A DNA stretch of 64,000 bases, from contig JAHQVJ010000083.1 of NCBI GenBank assembly GCA_019634415.1, forward strand, positions 30,923-94,922, given 5' to 3'. This document shows, in pieces, positions 22,942 through 30,087 of the stretch (position 1 is its first letter; each line of letters starts with the position of its first letter). Both the position numbers and the translations under genes were made by a program. Source of the stretch: Myxococcales bacterium. Its GTDB lineage: Bacteria; Myxococcota_A; UBA796; GCA-2862545. Under the pieces are notes generated by a model. That model searched no databases. It had not been told where the DNA came from and was given only the letters and a program-made list of their open reading frames with translations.

Positions 22942-24366
22942 ATGGACTGGCACCAGGGCGTGCTCATCGCGTACTTGAGCTTGCTCGGTCTGCTTTCGAT
23001 GAATGGGCTGCACCGACTGTGGATGGTCTGGGCTTGGTTTCGGCGGAAGGAGCTCCCCGCTCCTCCGGTGCCCCAGACGTGGCCGCGCGTGACCGTGCAG
23101 CTTCCCGTCTTCAACGAGCGCTACGTGGTGGAGCGCTTGGTGCAGTCCTGCGCTCGCCTTCGGTACCCTCGCGATCTGCTGCAGATCCAGGTGCTGGACG
23201 ACTCCACGGACGACACGCGGCAGATCGCTCGACAGGCCGTAGAGAAGGCTGCGGCCGACGGGCTCGACATCGAGTGGGTCCATCGCACGGATCGCGTGGG
23301 CTTCAAGGCAGGAGCGCTCGACGAGGCGCTGGAGCGTGCTTCGGGCGAGGTGATCGCCATCTTCGACGCGGACTTCGTGCCCCAGCCCGACTTCCTGGAG
23401 GTCATGGTGCCCTGGCTGATGCAGGACGGCGTGGGGATGGCACAGGCTCGCTGGGGCCACATCAACGCGTCGGACTCCTGGCTGACCCGAGCCCAGGCCA
23501 CGCTGCTCGACGGTCACTTCGTCATCGAGCACACGGCTCGGAACGCGTCGGGCCGCTGGTTCAACTTCAACGGCACGGCGGGGATCTGGCGGCGTCAGGC
23601 GATCGCCGACGCTGGAGGATGGCAGCACGACACCCTCACGGAGGACCTGGACCTGTCCTACCGATCCCAGCTGGCGGGATGGAAGTTCCTGTACCTGCCC
23701 GAGGTGGTGGCACCCGCCGAGCTTCCCCCGGACATGGCCGCCTTCAAGAGCCAGCAGCACCGGTGGGCAAAGGGCTCCATCCAGACAGCCAAGAAGCTGT
23801 TGTGGGCCATCTGGCGCTCCAAGGTGGCGCTTCCCATCAAGGTCGAGGCCACGGCCCACCTGTGTGCCAACTTCTCGTACCCGCTGGTCGTGCTCCTGTC
23901 GTTGCTCCTCCCGCTGGCCGTCATGGCTCGGATCGAGGGGGGCACTGCGATGCAGGCGCTGCTTCGGATCGACATGATCCTGTTCGGTGCGGCATTGACA
24001 CCCTTCGTGCTGTTCTACGCCGCCGCCATCTTGGGGGCGCGGGCCGGAGGGGAGGGGCGACGCCTGATCCAGCTGCCCTCGGTGTTGGCGCTCGGTCTCG
24101 GCATGGCGGTCTCCCAGAGCCGGGCGGTGTTCGAGGGGCTGTTCGGTGAGGTGGGCGTCTTCGTTCGCACACCGAAGTCCGGCGGGGTCACGGCGTCGGT
24201 CTATCGAGCCGCCACACGTGGGCTGGTGGGGGTGGAGGCGCTGATGGCACTGTACCTGGGTGCCGCGTGTGTCTACGTGGTGTTCGCTGGCTACATCGCC
24301 TCGCTCCCGTTTCTGCTGCTGTTCGCGGCTGGGTACGGAGCGGTCGCCATCCACTCCCTGCGGTAG
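22942..24366 (+). CDS. membrane glycosyltransferase family 2, cellulose/glucomannan synthase-like
   Basis: A 474-residue processive-type GT2. An N-terminal membrane helix (about 5-30) is followed by the catalytic domain with L-P-V-F-N-E-R, V-L-D-D-S-T-D-D-T, the D-A-D metal motif at 142-144, T-E-D at 233-235 and Q-Q-H-R-W at 271-275; four or five C-terminal helices follow. This set is shared by cellulose-synthase-like and CslA-like enzymes that polymerise and export beta-linked glucans or mannans. The nucleotide sugar is unknown. The final 76 bases overlap the end of the convergent mannosyltransferase-like gene. Confidence 0.85.
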   Translation: MDWHQGVLIAYLSLLGLLSMNGLHRLWMVWAWFRRKELPAPPVPQTWPRVTVQLPVFNERYVVERLVQSCARLRYPRDLLQIQVLDDSTDDTRQIARQAVEKAAADGLDIEWVHRTDRVGFKAGALDEALERASGEVIAIFDADFVPQPDFLEVMVPWLMQDGVGMAQARWGHINASDSWLTRAQATLLDGHFVIEHTARNASGRWFNFNGTAGIWRRQAIADAGGWQHDTLTEDLDLSYRSQLAGWKFLYLPEVVAPAELPPDMAAFKSQQHRWAKGSIQTAKKLLWAIWRSKVALPIKVEATAHLCANFSYPLVVLLSLLLPLAVMARIEGGTAMQALLRIDMILFGAALTPFVLFYAAAILGARAGGEGRRLIQLPSVLALGLGMAVSQSRAVFEGLFGEVGVFVRTPKSGGVTASVYRAATRGLVGVEALMALYLGAACVYVVFAGYIASLPFLLLFAAGYGAVAIHSLR

Positions 24367-25619
24367 TGCGTCCAGGCCAGAGCACCGATGGCGGGGGGCC
24401 AGGTGATCCACCACAGCCAAGGTGCTTCTGACCACGTGCCCGTGGTGGGATCGTAGGCGAACAGAACGGTGTAGCTGGCGAGCAGCGGCACTGCGGCCAA
24501 GCTCCAGCCCCACCGCTCACAGAGCAGCGCTGGCACCATGGCCCACAGGACGTACCAGGGATGAACGGTGGGAGAGAGGAGTACGAAGGCAGCTCCTGCC
24601 ACTGCCCACACCGCTGCGGGGTCAGTGGATCGGGCGAAGGCCCAGAGGCCCACCGCGGCACCGACGAGCACCAGCGCCCTTCGGGGAGGCTCGTCCCAGT
24701 CCTCCACCCAGGAGAACACGAAGCCGTTGAACGACCAGTGATCGGCGTAGGTCTGCACACCGGTGAGCAAGGCCGGACCTGCATCGAGCACGGGAAGGGC
24801 TAGCAGGAGGACGGACACGACGGAGGCGACGAGGAGGCCAGCGAGTGCGATCGGTGTCCAGCCTCTGCGGCGGAGCTGCACCAGCAGCGTCGGGAGCAGC
24901 ACCACGGGCAGGAGCTTCGCGCAGGCCCCCGCCAGCACGCTCCACCACGCTGCCGTCAGGGCGCCTCGACGCCACAGGGCGACCCCGAGGGCCGCCAAGG
25001 CCACACCCAAGACGTCGAGGTGGGCCCCTTGAGCCGCCTCGATGGCAGGCAATGGATGCAACGCGTACACCCAGGCGGGCCACGCGCGGCGAGTGGCCAC
25101 TGCGATGGCTGCCGGTGTGACCAGATCCGCCATCACCGTGGCTGCTTGGACCACCCACGGCGATCCCCCCAAGGCCACACCACGGAACCACCACAGGGCC
25201 ACGGGGGGGTACACCGTGGACACTTCGGGGTGGTTCACCTCGACCCGCAGGGCCTCCTCGAAGCCAACCAGGTCGGCGGGTGCCTGGAGAAAGGGGTTGT
25301 GACCTGCGTTCAGCGCGGCGCCCTCGAACAGGTATCGGTACAGATCGTCGGACAGCAAGGGGGGGGATCCCACGAGGGGTAGGCGCACCACCAGCGCGAC
25401 GATCAGGATCAACACGATGTGCCGAGCGTTGGGACGGGCACGGATACCAGGGGCCGAGATCATCACCACGGATCCCCACAGGAGGAGCACAGGGACTACG
25501 TTGGCGGCATCTGGACGTGCGAACGCGCCGTGGAGCACCCAGGACGTGACCACCGAACACAACACTGCAACCGTGGTCAGAGCAGCGGGAACGAGGCGAT
25601 CAGCTGTGTTTGACACCAT
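24291..25619 (-). CDS. polytopic GT-C-type glycosyltransferase (GT87/mannosyltransferase-like)
   Basis: A 442-residue membrane protein with about ten hydrophobic segments. After the second or third helix comes P-L-L-S-D-D-L-Y-R-Y-L-F-E-G, the acidic first-loop motif of GT-C enzymes that use polyprenyl-phosphate sugars, and later V-H-P-W-Y. This pattern is typical of GT87/DUF2029-like mannosyltransferases and related lipid-linked sugar transferases. The sugar and acceptor are unknown. The stop is inside the last codons of the convergent GT2 gene (76-base tail overlap), and its start lies within the candidate pal promoter on the other strand. Confidence 0.7.
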   Translation of the reverse strand: MVSNTADRLVPAALTTVAVLCSVVTSWVLHGAFARPDAANVVPVLLLWGSVVMISAPGIRARPNARHIVLILIVALVVRLPLVGSPPLLSDDLYRYLFEGAALNAGHNPFLQAPADLVGFEEALRVEVNHPEVSTVYPPVALWWFRGVALGGSPWVVQAATVMADLVTPAAIAVATRRAWPAWVYALHPLPAIEAAQGAHLDVLGVALAALGVALWRRGALTAAWWSVLAGACAKLLPVVLLPTLLVQLRRRGWTPIALAGLLVASVVSVLLLALPVLDAGPALLTGVQTYADHWSFNGFVFSWVEDWDEPPRRALVLVGAAVGLWAFARSTDPAAVWAVAGAAFVLLSPTVHPWYVLWAMVPALLCERWGWSLAAVPLLASYTVLFAYDPTTGTWSEAPWLWWITWPPAIGALAWTHYRREWMATAPYPAANSSRNGSEAM

Positions 25620-25638
25620 TGTGTTGCGGCCTTACACG
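25610..25638 (+). promoter_or_regulatory. candidate promoter of pal-cpoB
   Basis: A perfect TTGACA (25610-25615) is followed after 17 bases by TACACG (25633-25638), a three-of-six match to the -10 consensus. Transcription would begin near 25645, about 29 bases ahead of the pal ATG. The -35 box overlaps the first codons of the divergent glycosyltransferase gene. Confidence 0.5.
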
Positions 25639-25673
25639 CCTGACCGTTGGATCGCCAGCACTCGGAGGGTTCG

Positions 25674-26396
25674 ATGTCCACACGGTTGGCACGCATCGCG
25701 TTCGTGCTGTTGCTTCCGGTCGCCCTGCTCAGCACGGGCTGCAAGAAAAAGGCCCCTGCTGCCACAGCGCCGCCACCACAACCCGTCGAGGTCCGACTGC
25801 AGGTCACCTCGATGAGCCCGAATACCTTGCTCCCGGCCACAGAGGCATCGGCCAAGATCTATGGCAGTGCGTTCGAAGACGGCGCCACCGTTCAGTTCGT
25901 GGGCCCCACCACGGTGGCCGCGAGTGGGGTGTCGGTCGACAGTGCAAACACCATTTCCCTCACCGTGCCTGCGCTTCCGGCGGGGAGCTACGACGTGAAG
26001 GTGGGCAATCCCAACGGGGAGAGCTCCACGCTTCGGGGTGGCTTGGCCGTCCAAGTGGCGAGAGACTGCAGCAAGGTGACCGTGAACTTCGACTTCGATC
26101 AGTCGCGGGTGCGGGCCGACGCACGGTCCACCCTGGACGAGCTGATGGCCTGCTTCCAGGCGTCTGCAGGAAGGATCCGTGTGGAGGGCCACTGCGACGA
26201 GCGCGGTACCCTCGACTACAACTCCTTCCTGGGCAATCGCCGTGCGGAGTCGGTGAAGAGCTACCTCGTGGCGAATGGAGTCGCCTCGGGCCGTGTTAAT
26301 ACGGTGTCCTATGGTGAAGAACGTCCTGTCGACCGAGGTCACAGTGAAGTTGCGTGGTCGCGGAACCGCCGAGCCGAAATCTCCGTGGTGGAGTAG
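25674..26396 (+). CDS. pal: peptidoglycan-associated lipoprotein Pal with an N-terminal IPT/TIG domain
   Basis: A 240-residue lipoprotein. The signal peptide ends in the lipobox L-S-T-G-C (Cys21). Residues about 42-127 look like an IPT/TIG immunoglobulin-like fold (S-P-N-T-L-L-P and a G-S-Y-D-V-K-V-G-N-P-N-G end). The C-terminal OmpA domain (about 132-240) has F-D-F-D, G-H-C-D-E-R-G-T, L-G-x-R-R-A and R-N-R-R-A-E, the Pal-type peptidoglycan-binding set. Pal holds the outer membrane to the cell wall during division with Tol proteins. The IPT insertion is not in classical Pal. ATG at 25674 follows CGGAGGG. cpoB overlaps its 3' end. Confidence 0.88.
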   Translation: MSTRLARIAFVLLLPVALLSTGCKKKAPAATAPPPQPVEVRLQVTSMSPNTLLPATEASAKIYGSAFEDGATVQFVGPTTVAASGVSVDSANTISLTVPALPAGSYDVKVGNPNGESSTLRGGLAVQVARDCSKVTVNFDFDQSRVRADARSTLDELMACFQASAGRIRVEGHCDERGTLDYNSFLGNRRAESVKSYLVANGVASGRVNTVSYGEERPVDRGHSEVAWSRNRRAEISVVE

Positions 26397-27258
26397 CTTC
26401 TTCGCAACTGCGGTAGCGCTCGTGTGCCTGGGAAGCGTTCCCCAGGCCCAGGCTGCCGATCCCACGGCCGAGTATGCTCGGCAGGTGAGCACCGCTCAGC
26501 TGCGACTGGCGCAGCTCGAGTTGTTGCTCGTGGAAGCGGAGCTCCGCATCGAGCAGCTCGAGGAGGGTATCCGCCGTCAGGGCCGGAGCGAGCAGAGCCG
26601 CCTCGAGAACATCGACCAGGTCAACGCCGAGGTCACCAAGCTGCGGAACTCCATCGAGCTGCTGCAGCGCAACGTGGAAGACCTGACCAACGTCGTGACC
26701 ATCGAGGGTGAGCGTCGTCAGCTCCACGCTGAGATGCGCTTGAAGCAGATCGAGGAGTTCCTCGGGATCGAGCCTCCCCCCATGCCGTCCGACGAAGATC
26801 TCGGCATCTCCGCTCCCGTGGGCGGATCGAGCTCTCGGCCCACGCCGATGAATGGGGGTGGCTCCGAGGAGGATCTTCCCGAGAACGTCCCCACCGACGG
26901 CAAGGGCAAGCTCGAGCTGGCCATCGAGCACATGGAGGCCGGTCGCAACGGCGTGGCTCGGGCCATCCTCCGATCCGCGGTGACGGACAACTCCGACGAT
27001 CCTCTGCTCGACGAGATTCGCTACCGCATCGCCGAGACGTGGTTCAACGAAGGGAACTGGCGGCAGGCCATCAGCGAGTTCAACAAGGTGGTCAACAACC
27101 ACCCCGAGTCGCCGTGGAAGTGCTGGGCGTTCCTGCGCATGGGGGAGGCCTTCGAGGCCCACGGCAAGCCGGAGGGGGCGAAGGCCTTCTACAAGGGTGC
27201 CGCCGAGCGCGAGTGCCGAGGCTCCGATGCCGCGAAGCAGGCCAAGAGCAAGCTGTAG
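26344..27258 (+). CDS. cpoB: Tol-Pal associated TPR protein CpoB (YbgF)
   Basis: A 304-residue exported protein: signal peptide ending A-Q-A near residue 38, a coiled coil (about 45-135) with repeated Leu/Glu heptads, a Pro/Ser/Gly-rich linker (about 140-180), and a TPR-like C-terminal domain (about 185-300; W-F-N-E-G-N-W-R-Q-A-I-S-E-F and a K-C-W-A-F-L-R-M-G-E-A-F repeat). This is the CpoB order. CpoB links peptidoglycan synthesis to Tol-Pal-driven outer-membrane constriction. A GTG at 26344 with GAGG seven bases ahead is preferred; ATG at 26311 is possible. The start lies inside pal, so translation is probably coupled. Confidence 0.82.
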   Translation: MKLRGRGTAEPKSPWWSSFFATAVALVCLGSVPQAQAADPTAEYARQVSTAQLRLAQLELLLVEAELRIEQLEEGIRRQGRSEQSRLENIDQVNAEVTKLRNSIELLQRNVEDLTNVVTIEGERRQLHAEMRLKQIEEFLGIEPPPMPSDEDLGISAPVGGSSSRPTPMNGGGSEEDLPENVPTDGKGKLELAIEHMEAGRNGVARAILRSAVTDNSDDPLLDEIRYRIAETWFNEGNWRQAISEFNKVVNNHPESPWKCWAFLRMGEAFEAHGKPEGAKAFYKGAAERECRGSDAAKQAKSKL

Positions 27259-27327
27259 CGACATCCGCCGGGCTCCGGTGTGCGTACTGGGTCAGCAGAG
27301 GCCGTGAGGGTGCGCCTTTGATTCTGG

Positions 27328-27400
27328 GTTGTTAGGGGTCCGAAACAACAGCGAACCCACTTCGGGGGAGCGGTCCATGCGACCGGTCCCCTTTTTGTTT
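27328..27400 (+). promoter_or_regulatory. rimP leader with an attenuator-type terminator
   Basis: The leader before rimP has two hairpins. The first pairs GTTGTT (27328-27333) with AACAAC (27344-27349). The second is an intrinsic terminator: 27365-27375 pairs with 27381-27391 (11 bp, one mismatch) around a CATGC loop, followed by TTTTTGTTT (27392-27400), ending eight bases before the rimP ATG. A terminator placed so close to the start of an essential operon suggests attenuation. Rfam describes a rimP leader in alphaproteobacteria with a 3' terminator; this one is in a different lineage, and homology is not shown. Confidence 0.65.
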
Positions 27401-27407
27401 GGAAACC

Positions 27408-27899
27408 ATGGATCCCACCACCCTACAGGGCCGGATTCGCACCCTCCTGGAGGGTGCCATCGACCGTCTCGGCTTCGATCTCGTCGCAGTCGAGGTGCTC
27501 GGTGGTCGCCGAGGGCCGCTGCTGCGGCTGTCGGTGGAGGCTCTGGGTGGCGTGACGGCGGACGACTGTGTCCGTGTGTCGCACCACGTGTCGCCCTTGC
27601 TCGATGCCGAAGACCCCATCGACGGGCCGTACACCCTGGAGGTGAGCAGCCCCGGGATCGACAGGCCCGTCCAGCGCGTCGAGGACTTCGAGCGCTTCCA
27701 GGGCTACAAGGTCAAGATCCGGCTGTCCGAGGGGCCTCCTCGTCGGAGGTACACGGGCACCATCGGTCCCATCGAAGACGGTGAGCTGAGGCTGCTGGTG
27801 GACGGCACCGAGCATCGAGTCCAGGTGGACCTGATCGAGCGGGCACGCCTCGTTCTCAGCCTCGACGAATATCAGAAGCTTGCGGAGGAGCTCCGATGA
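27408..27899 (+). CDS. rimP: ribosome maturation factor RimP
   Basis: A 163-residue protein. The N-terminal alpha/beta domain has L-G-F-D-L-V-A-V-E-V and the signature L-E-V-S-S-P-G-I-D-R-P (about 76-86); the C-terminal part is an SH3-like barrel with Y-T-G-T-I-G. RimP helps assemble the 30S subunit. The ATG at 27408 is chosen over an upstream TTG at 27399, which would fall within the terminator U-run. First gene of rimP-nusA-ylxR-infB-ylxP. The stop overlaps the nusA ATG (ATGA). Confidence 0.95.
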   Translation: MDPTTLQGRIRTLLEGAIDRLGFDLVAVEVLGGRRGPLLRLSVEALGGVTADDCVRVSHHVSPLLDAEDPIDGPYTLEVSSPGIDRPVQRVEDFERFQGYKVKIRLSEGPPRRRYTGTIGPIEDGELRLLVDGTEHRVQVDLIERARLVLSLDEYQKLAEELR

Positions 27900-29323
27900 T
27901 CACCAGCGATCTCGAAAATCTGATCGAGACGATCCAGAAGGAGAAGAACATCCCGCGTGACGTCGTCATCGAGATCCTCGAAAGCGCCATGGTGGCCGCC
28001 GCGCGGAAGAAGTTCGGCATGACGCGCGACATCGAGGCCATGTACAACGGCGAGATCGGCGAGGTGGAGCTGTCGGAGTGGCGCACGGTGGTGGAGGAGG
28101 TCGAAGACCCCGACATCGAGATCGAGCTGGAGGATGCCAGGGAAGAGGATCCCGGATTCCAGATCGGCGACTCCTACGGCAAGATCATGGATGCTGCGGC
28201 GTTGGGACGGATCGCCGCGCAGACTGCCAAGCAGGTGATCATCCAGAAGATCCGGGACGCCGAGCGGGAGCTCACCTTCAACGAGTTCAAGGATCGCAAG
28301 GGTGAGCTGATCACCGGGATCGTACGGCGGTTCGAGAAGGGCAACATCATCGTCGACCTCAACCGGGCCGAGGCGATCTTGCCGCGCCGGGAGCAGGTCC
28401 CCACCGAGACCTATCGGCCTGGTGACCGCATCCAGGCGTACGTGCTCGACATCACGCGAGCCACACGCCAGCCCCAGGTGGTCCTGTCGCGCACCCATCC
28501 GGTGTTGCTGATGAAGCTGTTCGAGATCGAGGTGCCCGAGATCTACGAGGGCATCGTCACCATCGAGGCGTGTGCACGCGAGCCCGGGCACCGAGCCAAG
28601 ATCGCCGTGTCCTCCACCGACGCGGACGTGGATCCCGTGGGCGCCTGCGTGGGCCTCAAGGGATCACGCGTGCAGGCCGTGGTGAGCGAGCTGCGCGGCG
28701 AAGCCATCGACATCATTCCCTGGCATCCAGACCCGGCGCGCTTCATCGTGTATGCAATCGCACCGGCCTCGGTGACGCGCGTCTACATCGACGAAGCCAA
28801 CCACACCATGGAGCTGATCATCGGGCACGATCAGCTCGCGAAAGCGATCGGTAGGCGGGGCCAGAATGTGCGCCTGGCGGCGCAGCTGACGGGCTGGCGG
28901 ATCGACATCTACAGCGAGACCAAGCACATGGAGATGCTCGACGTCTCCCGTGCGGAGCTCGGACGGATCCCCTCCATCGACGAGGGGCAGGTGGAGATGC
29001 TGGTTCGGGCAGGCTTCCAGAAGGTGGTGGAGGTGTCGGAGACGGAGGTGGGCGAGGTCGCCGCCATCCTCGGCGTAGAGGAGGACTTCGCCCAGGTGGT
29101 CGTCCAGGAAGCCGACGGCGTGGTGGAGGAACTCATCATGGAGGAGGCCGAGCGTCGGAAGGGTGGGGACCGGGACGGCCCTGCGATGACTCAGTCGCGT
29201 CGGCGAAGCCCAGCGGGAGCTCCGCGCAAGACGGCAGCACCTGCCCAGAGCGACGGCGACGATGACCTTCCGCCCGAGGCCGACGATGCTGGCCAGGACG
29301 TCGGCGACGCTGCGGAGGAGTGA
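27896..29323 (+). CDS. nusA: transcription termination/antitermination factor NusA
   Basis: A 475-residue NusA. Order: N-terminal RNA-polymerase-binding domain (1-130), S1 domain (about 135-200; I-T-G-I-V-R-R-F-E-K-G-N-I-I-V-D-L), KH1 with D-P-V-G-A-C-V-G-L-K-G-S-R (about 242-254), KH2 with I-G-R-R-G-Q-N-V-R-L-A (about 318-328), one acidic helix-hairpin repeat, then a disordered Ser/Arg then Asp/Glu-rich tail. NusA controls pausing, termination and antitermination and may act on the attenuator ahead of this operon. ATG overlaps rimP stop; stop overlaps the ylxR GTG. Confidence 0.97.
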   Translation: MITSDLENLIETIQKEKNIPRDVVIEILESAMVAAARKKFGMTRDIEAMYNGEIGEVELSEWRTVVEEVEDPDIEIELEDAREEDPGFQIGDSYGKIMDAAALGRIAAQTAKQVIIQKIRDAERELTFNEFKDRKGELITGIVRRFEKGNIIVDLNRAEAILPRREQVPTETYRPGDRIQAYVLDITRATRQPQVVLSRTHPVLLMKLFEIEVPEIYEGIVTIEACAREPGHRAKIAVSSTDADVDPVGACVGLKGSRVQAVVSELRGEAIDIIPWHPDPARFIVYAIAPASVTRVYIDEANHTMELIIGHDQLAKAIGRRGQNVRLAAQLTGWRIDIYSETKHMEMLDVSRAELGRIPSIDEGQVEMLVRAGFQKVVEVSETEVGEVAAILGVEEDFAQVVVQEADGVVEELIMEEAERRKGGDRDGPAMTQSRRRSPAGAPRKTAAPAQSDGDDDLPPEADDAGQDVGDAAEE

Positions 29324-29898
29324 GTCCGGGACGCCGAGGGGCCGAGCGCCAGTGCGTGGCGTGTCGGCGCAGGGAGGAGCCCGAGCGTCTCGTGCGCGTG
29401 GTTCGTTCCCCCGACGGCAAGGCCGTGGTGGACCTGCGAGCCAGGTTGCCAGGCCGCGGTGCCTGGGTCCACTTCGAGGGAGATTGTCTCGCCGCGGCGG
29501 AGAGCAAGGGCTCCCTGCTCCAGCGGGCCCTGCGTGGGACGGTGGATGCGGATGGACTGCGGAGCGAGGTGGTAGCAGCAGTGAATCGTGCATTGCTGGA
29601 CGGCCTCTCGCTGGCGAGTGCAGGGGGAGGTCTCGTGGGGGGGCGTGATGCCTTGGTGACGGCGTTGCAGGCTGAGGAGGTCGTGGAGCTGATCGCTGCC
29701 GACGATGCCGCCGAGCGCACCCTCAGGGAGCTCATCCGCGCCGCGGGATCGGGGCTTCCCTGCACCACGCTTCCGCTGGACCGGGATGCCCTGGGCGCGC
29801 AGGTCGGTGCTGGAGCCAGGGCTGCCCTGGGCGTTCGGCCCATCCATGTGTGTACGCACCTACGAAGACAGTTGCAGCGACTGAGGCTGTTGGGTTAG
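29320..29898 (+). CDS. YlxR-type nucleoid/RNA-binding protein fused to an L7Ae-like domain
   Basis: A 192-residue protein with two parts. The first (about 1-75) is a YlxR (DUF448) domain with R-Q-C-V-A-C-R-R-R, L-V-R-V-V-R and P-G-R-G-A-W-V-H. The second (about 105-192) resembles the L7Ae/YlxQ RNA-binding fold, with D-A-L-V-T-A-L-Q-A, E-L-I-A-A-D-D-A-A and a central G-A-G-A-R-A-A. In Bacillus these are separate genes, ylxR and ylxQ, in the same operon position between nusA and infB. The GTG start overlaps the nusA stop (GTGA). Confidence 0.82.
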   Translation: MSPGRRGAERQCVACRRREEPERLVRVVRSPDGKAVVDLRARLPGRGAWVHFEGDCLAAAESKGSLLQRALRGTVDADGLRSEVVAAVNRALLDGLSLASAGGGLVGGRDALVTALQAEEVVELIAADDAAERTLRELIRAAGSGLPCTTLPLDRDALGAQVGAGARAALGVRPIHVCTHLRRQLQRLRLLG

Positions 29899-30087
29899 GG
29901 GCGACTTCGGTGGTGGGTCAGCCGTCGGCTCCACCCGCAGGATGGCGTTTGCCGTGATTGCGGCAGGCCCCTTTCACGTGTTCCGGCTCCGAAGCTGGTC
30001 GCGGTGGTCCTGCCGCATTACTCGCCTCCAGCCGCGCCCACGCCCGCACTCCATCCGCCGATGGATTGCCAGCCGCAAAAGGATTTC

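Noticed and set aside
29899..30087. Small inverted repeat (GGTGG...CCACC, 29909-29940) as a terminator between ylxR and infB
   Set aside because: The inner stem has a one-base loop and there is no U-run; the gap seems to be only an untranslated spacer.
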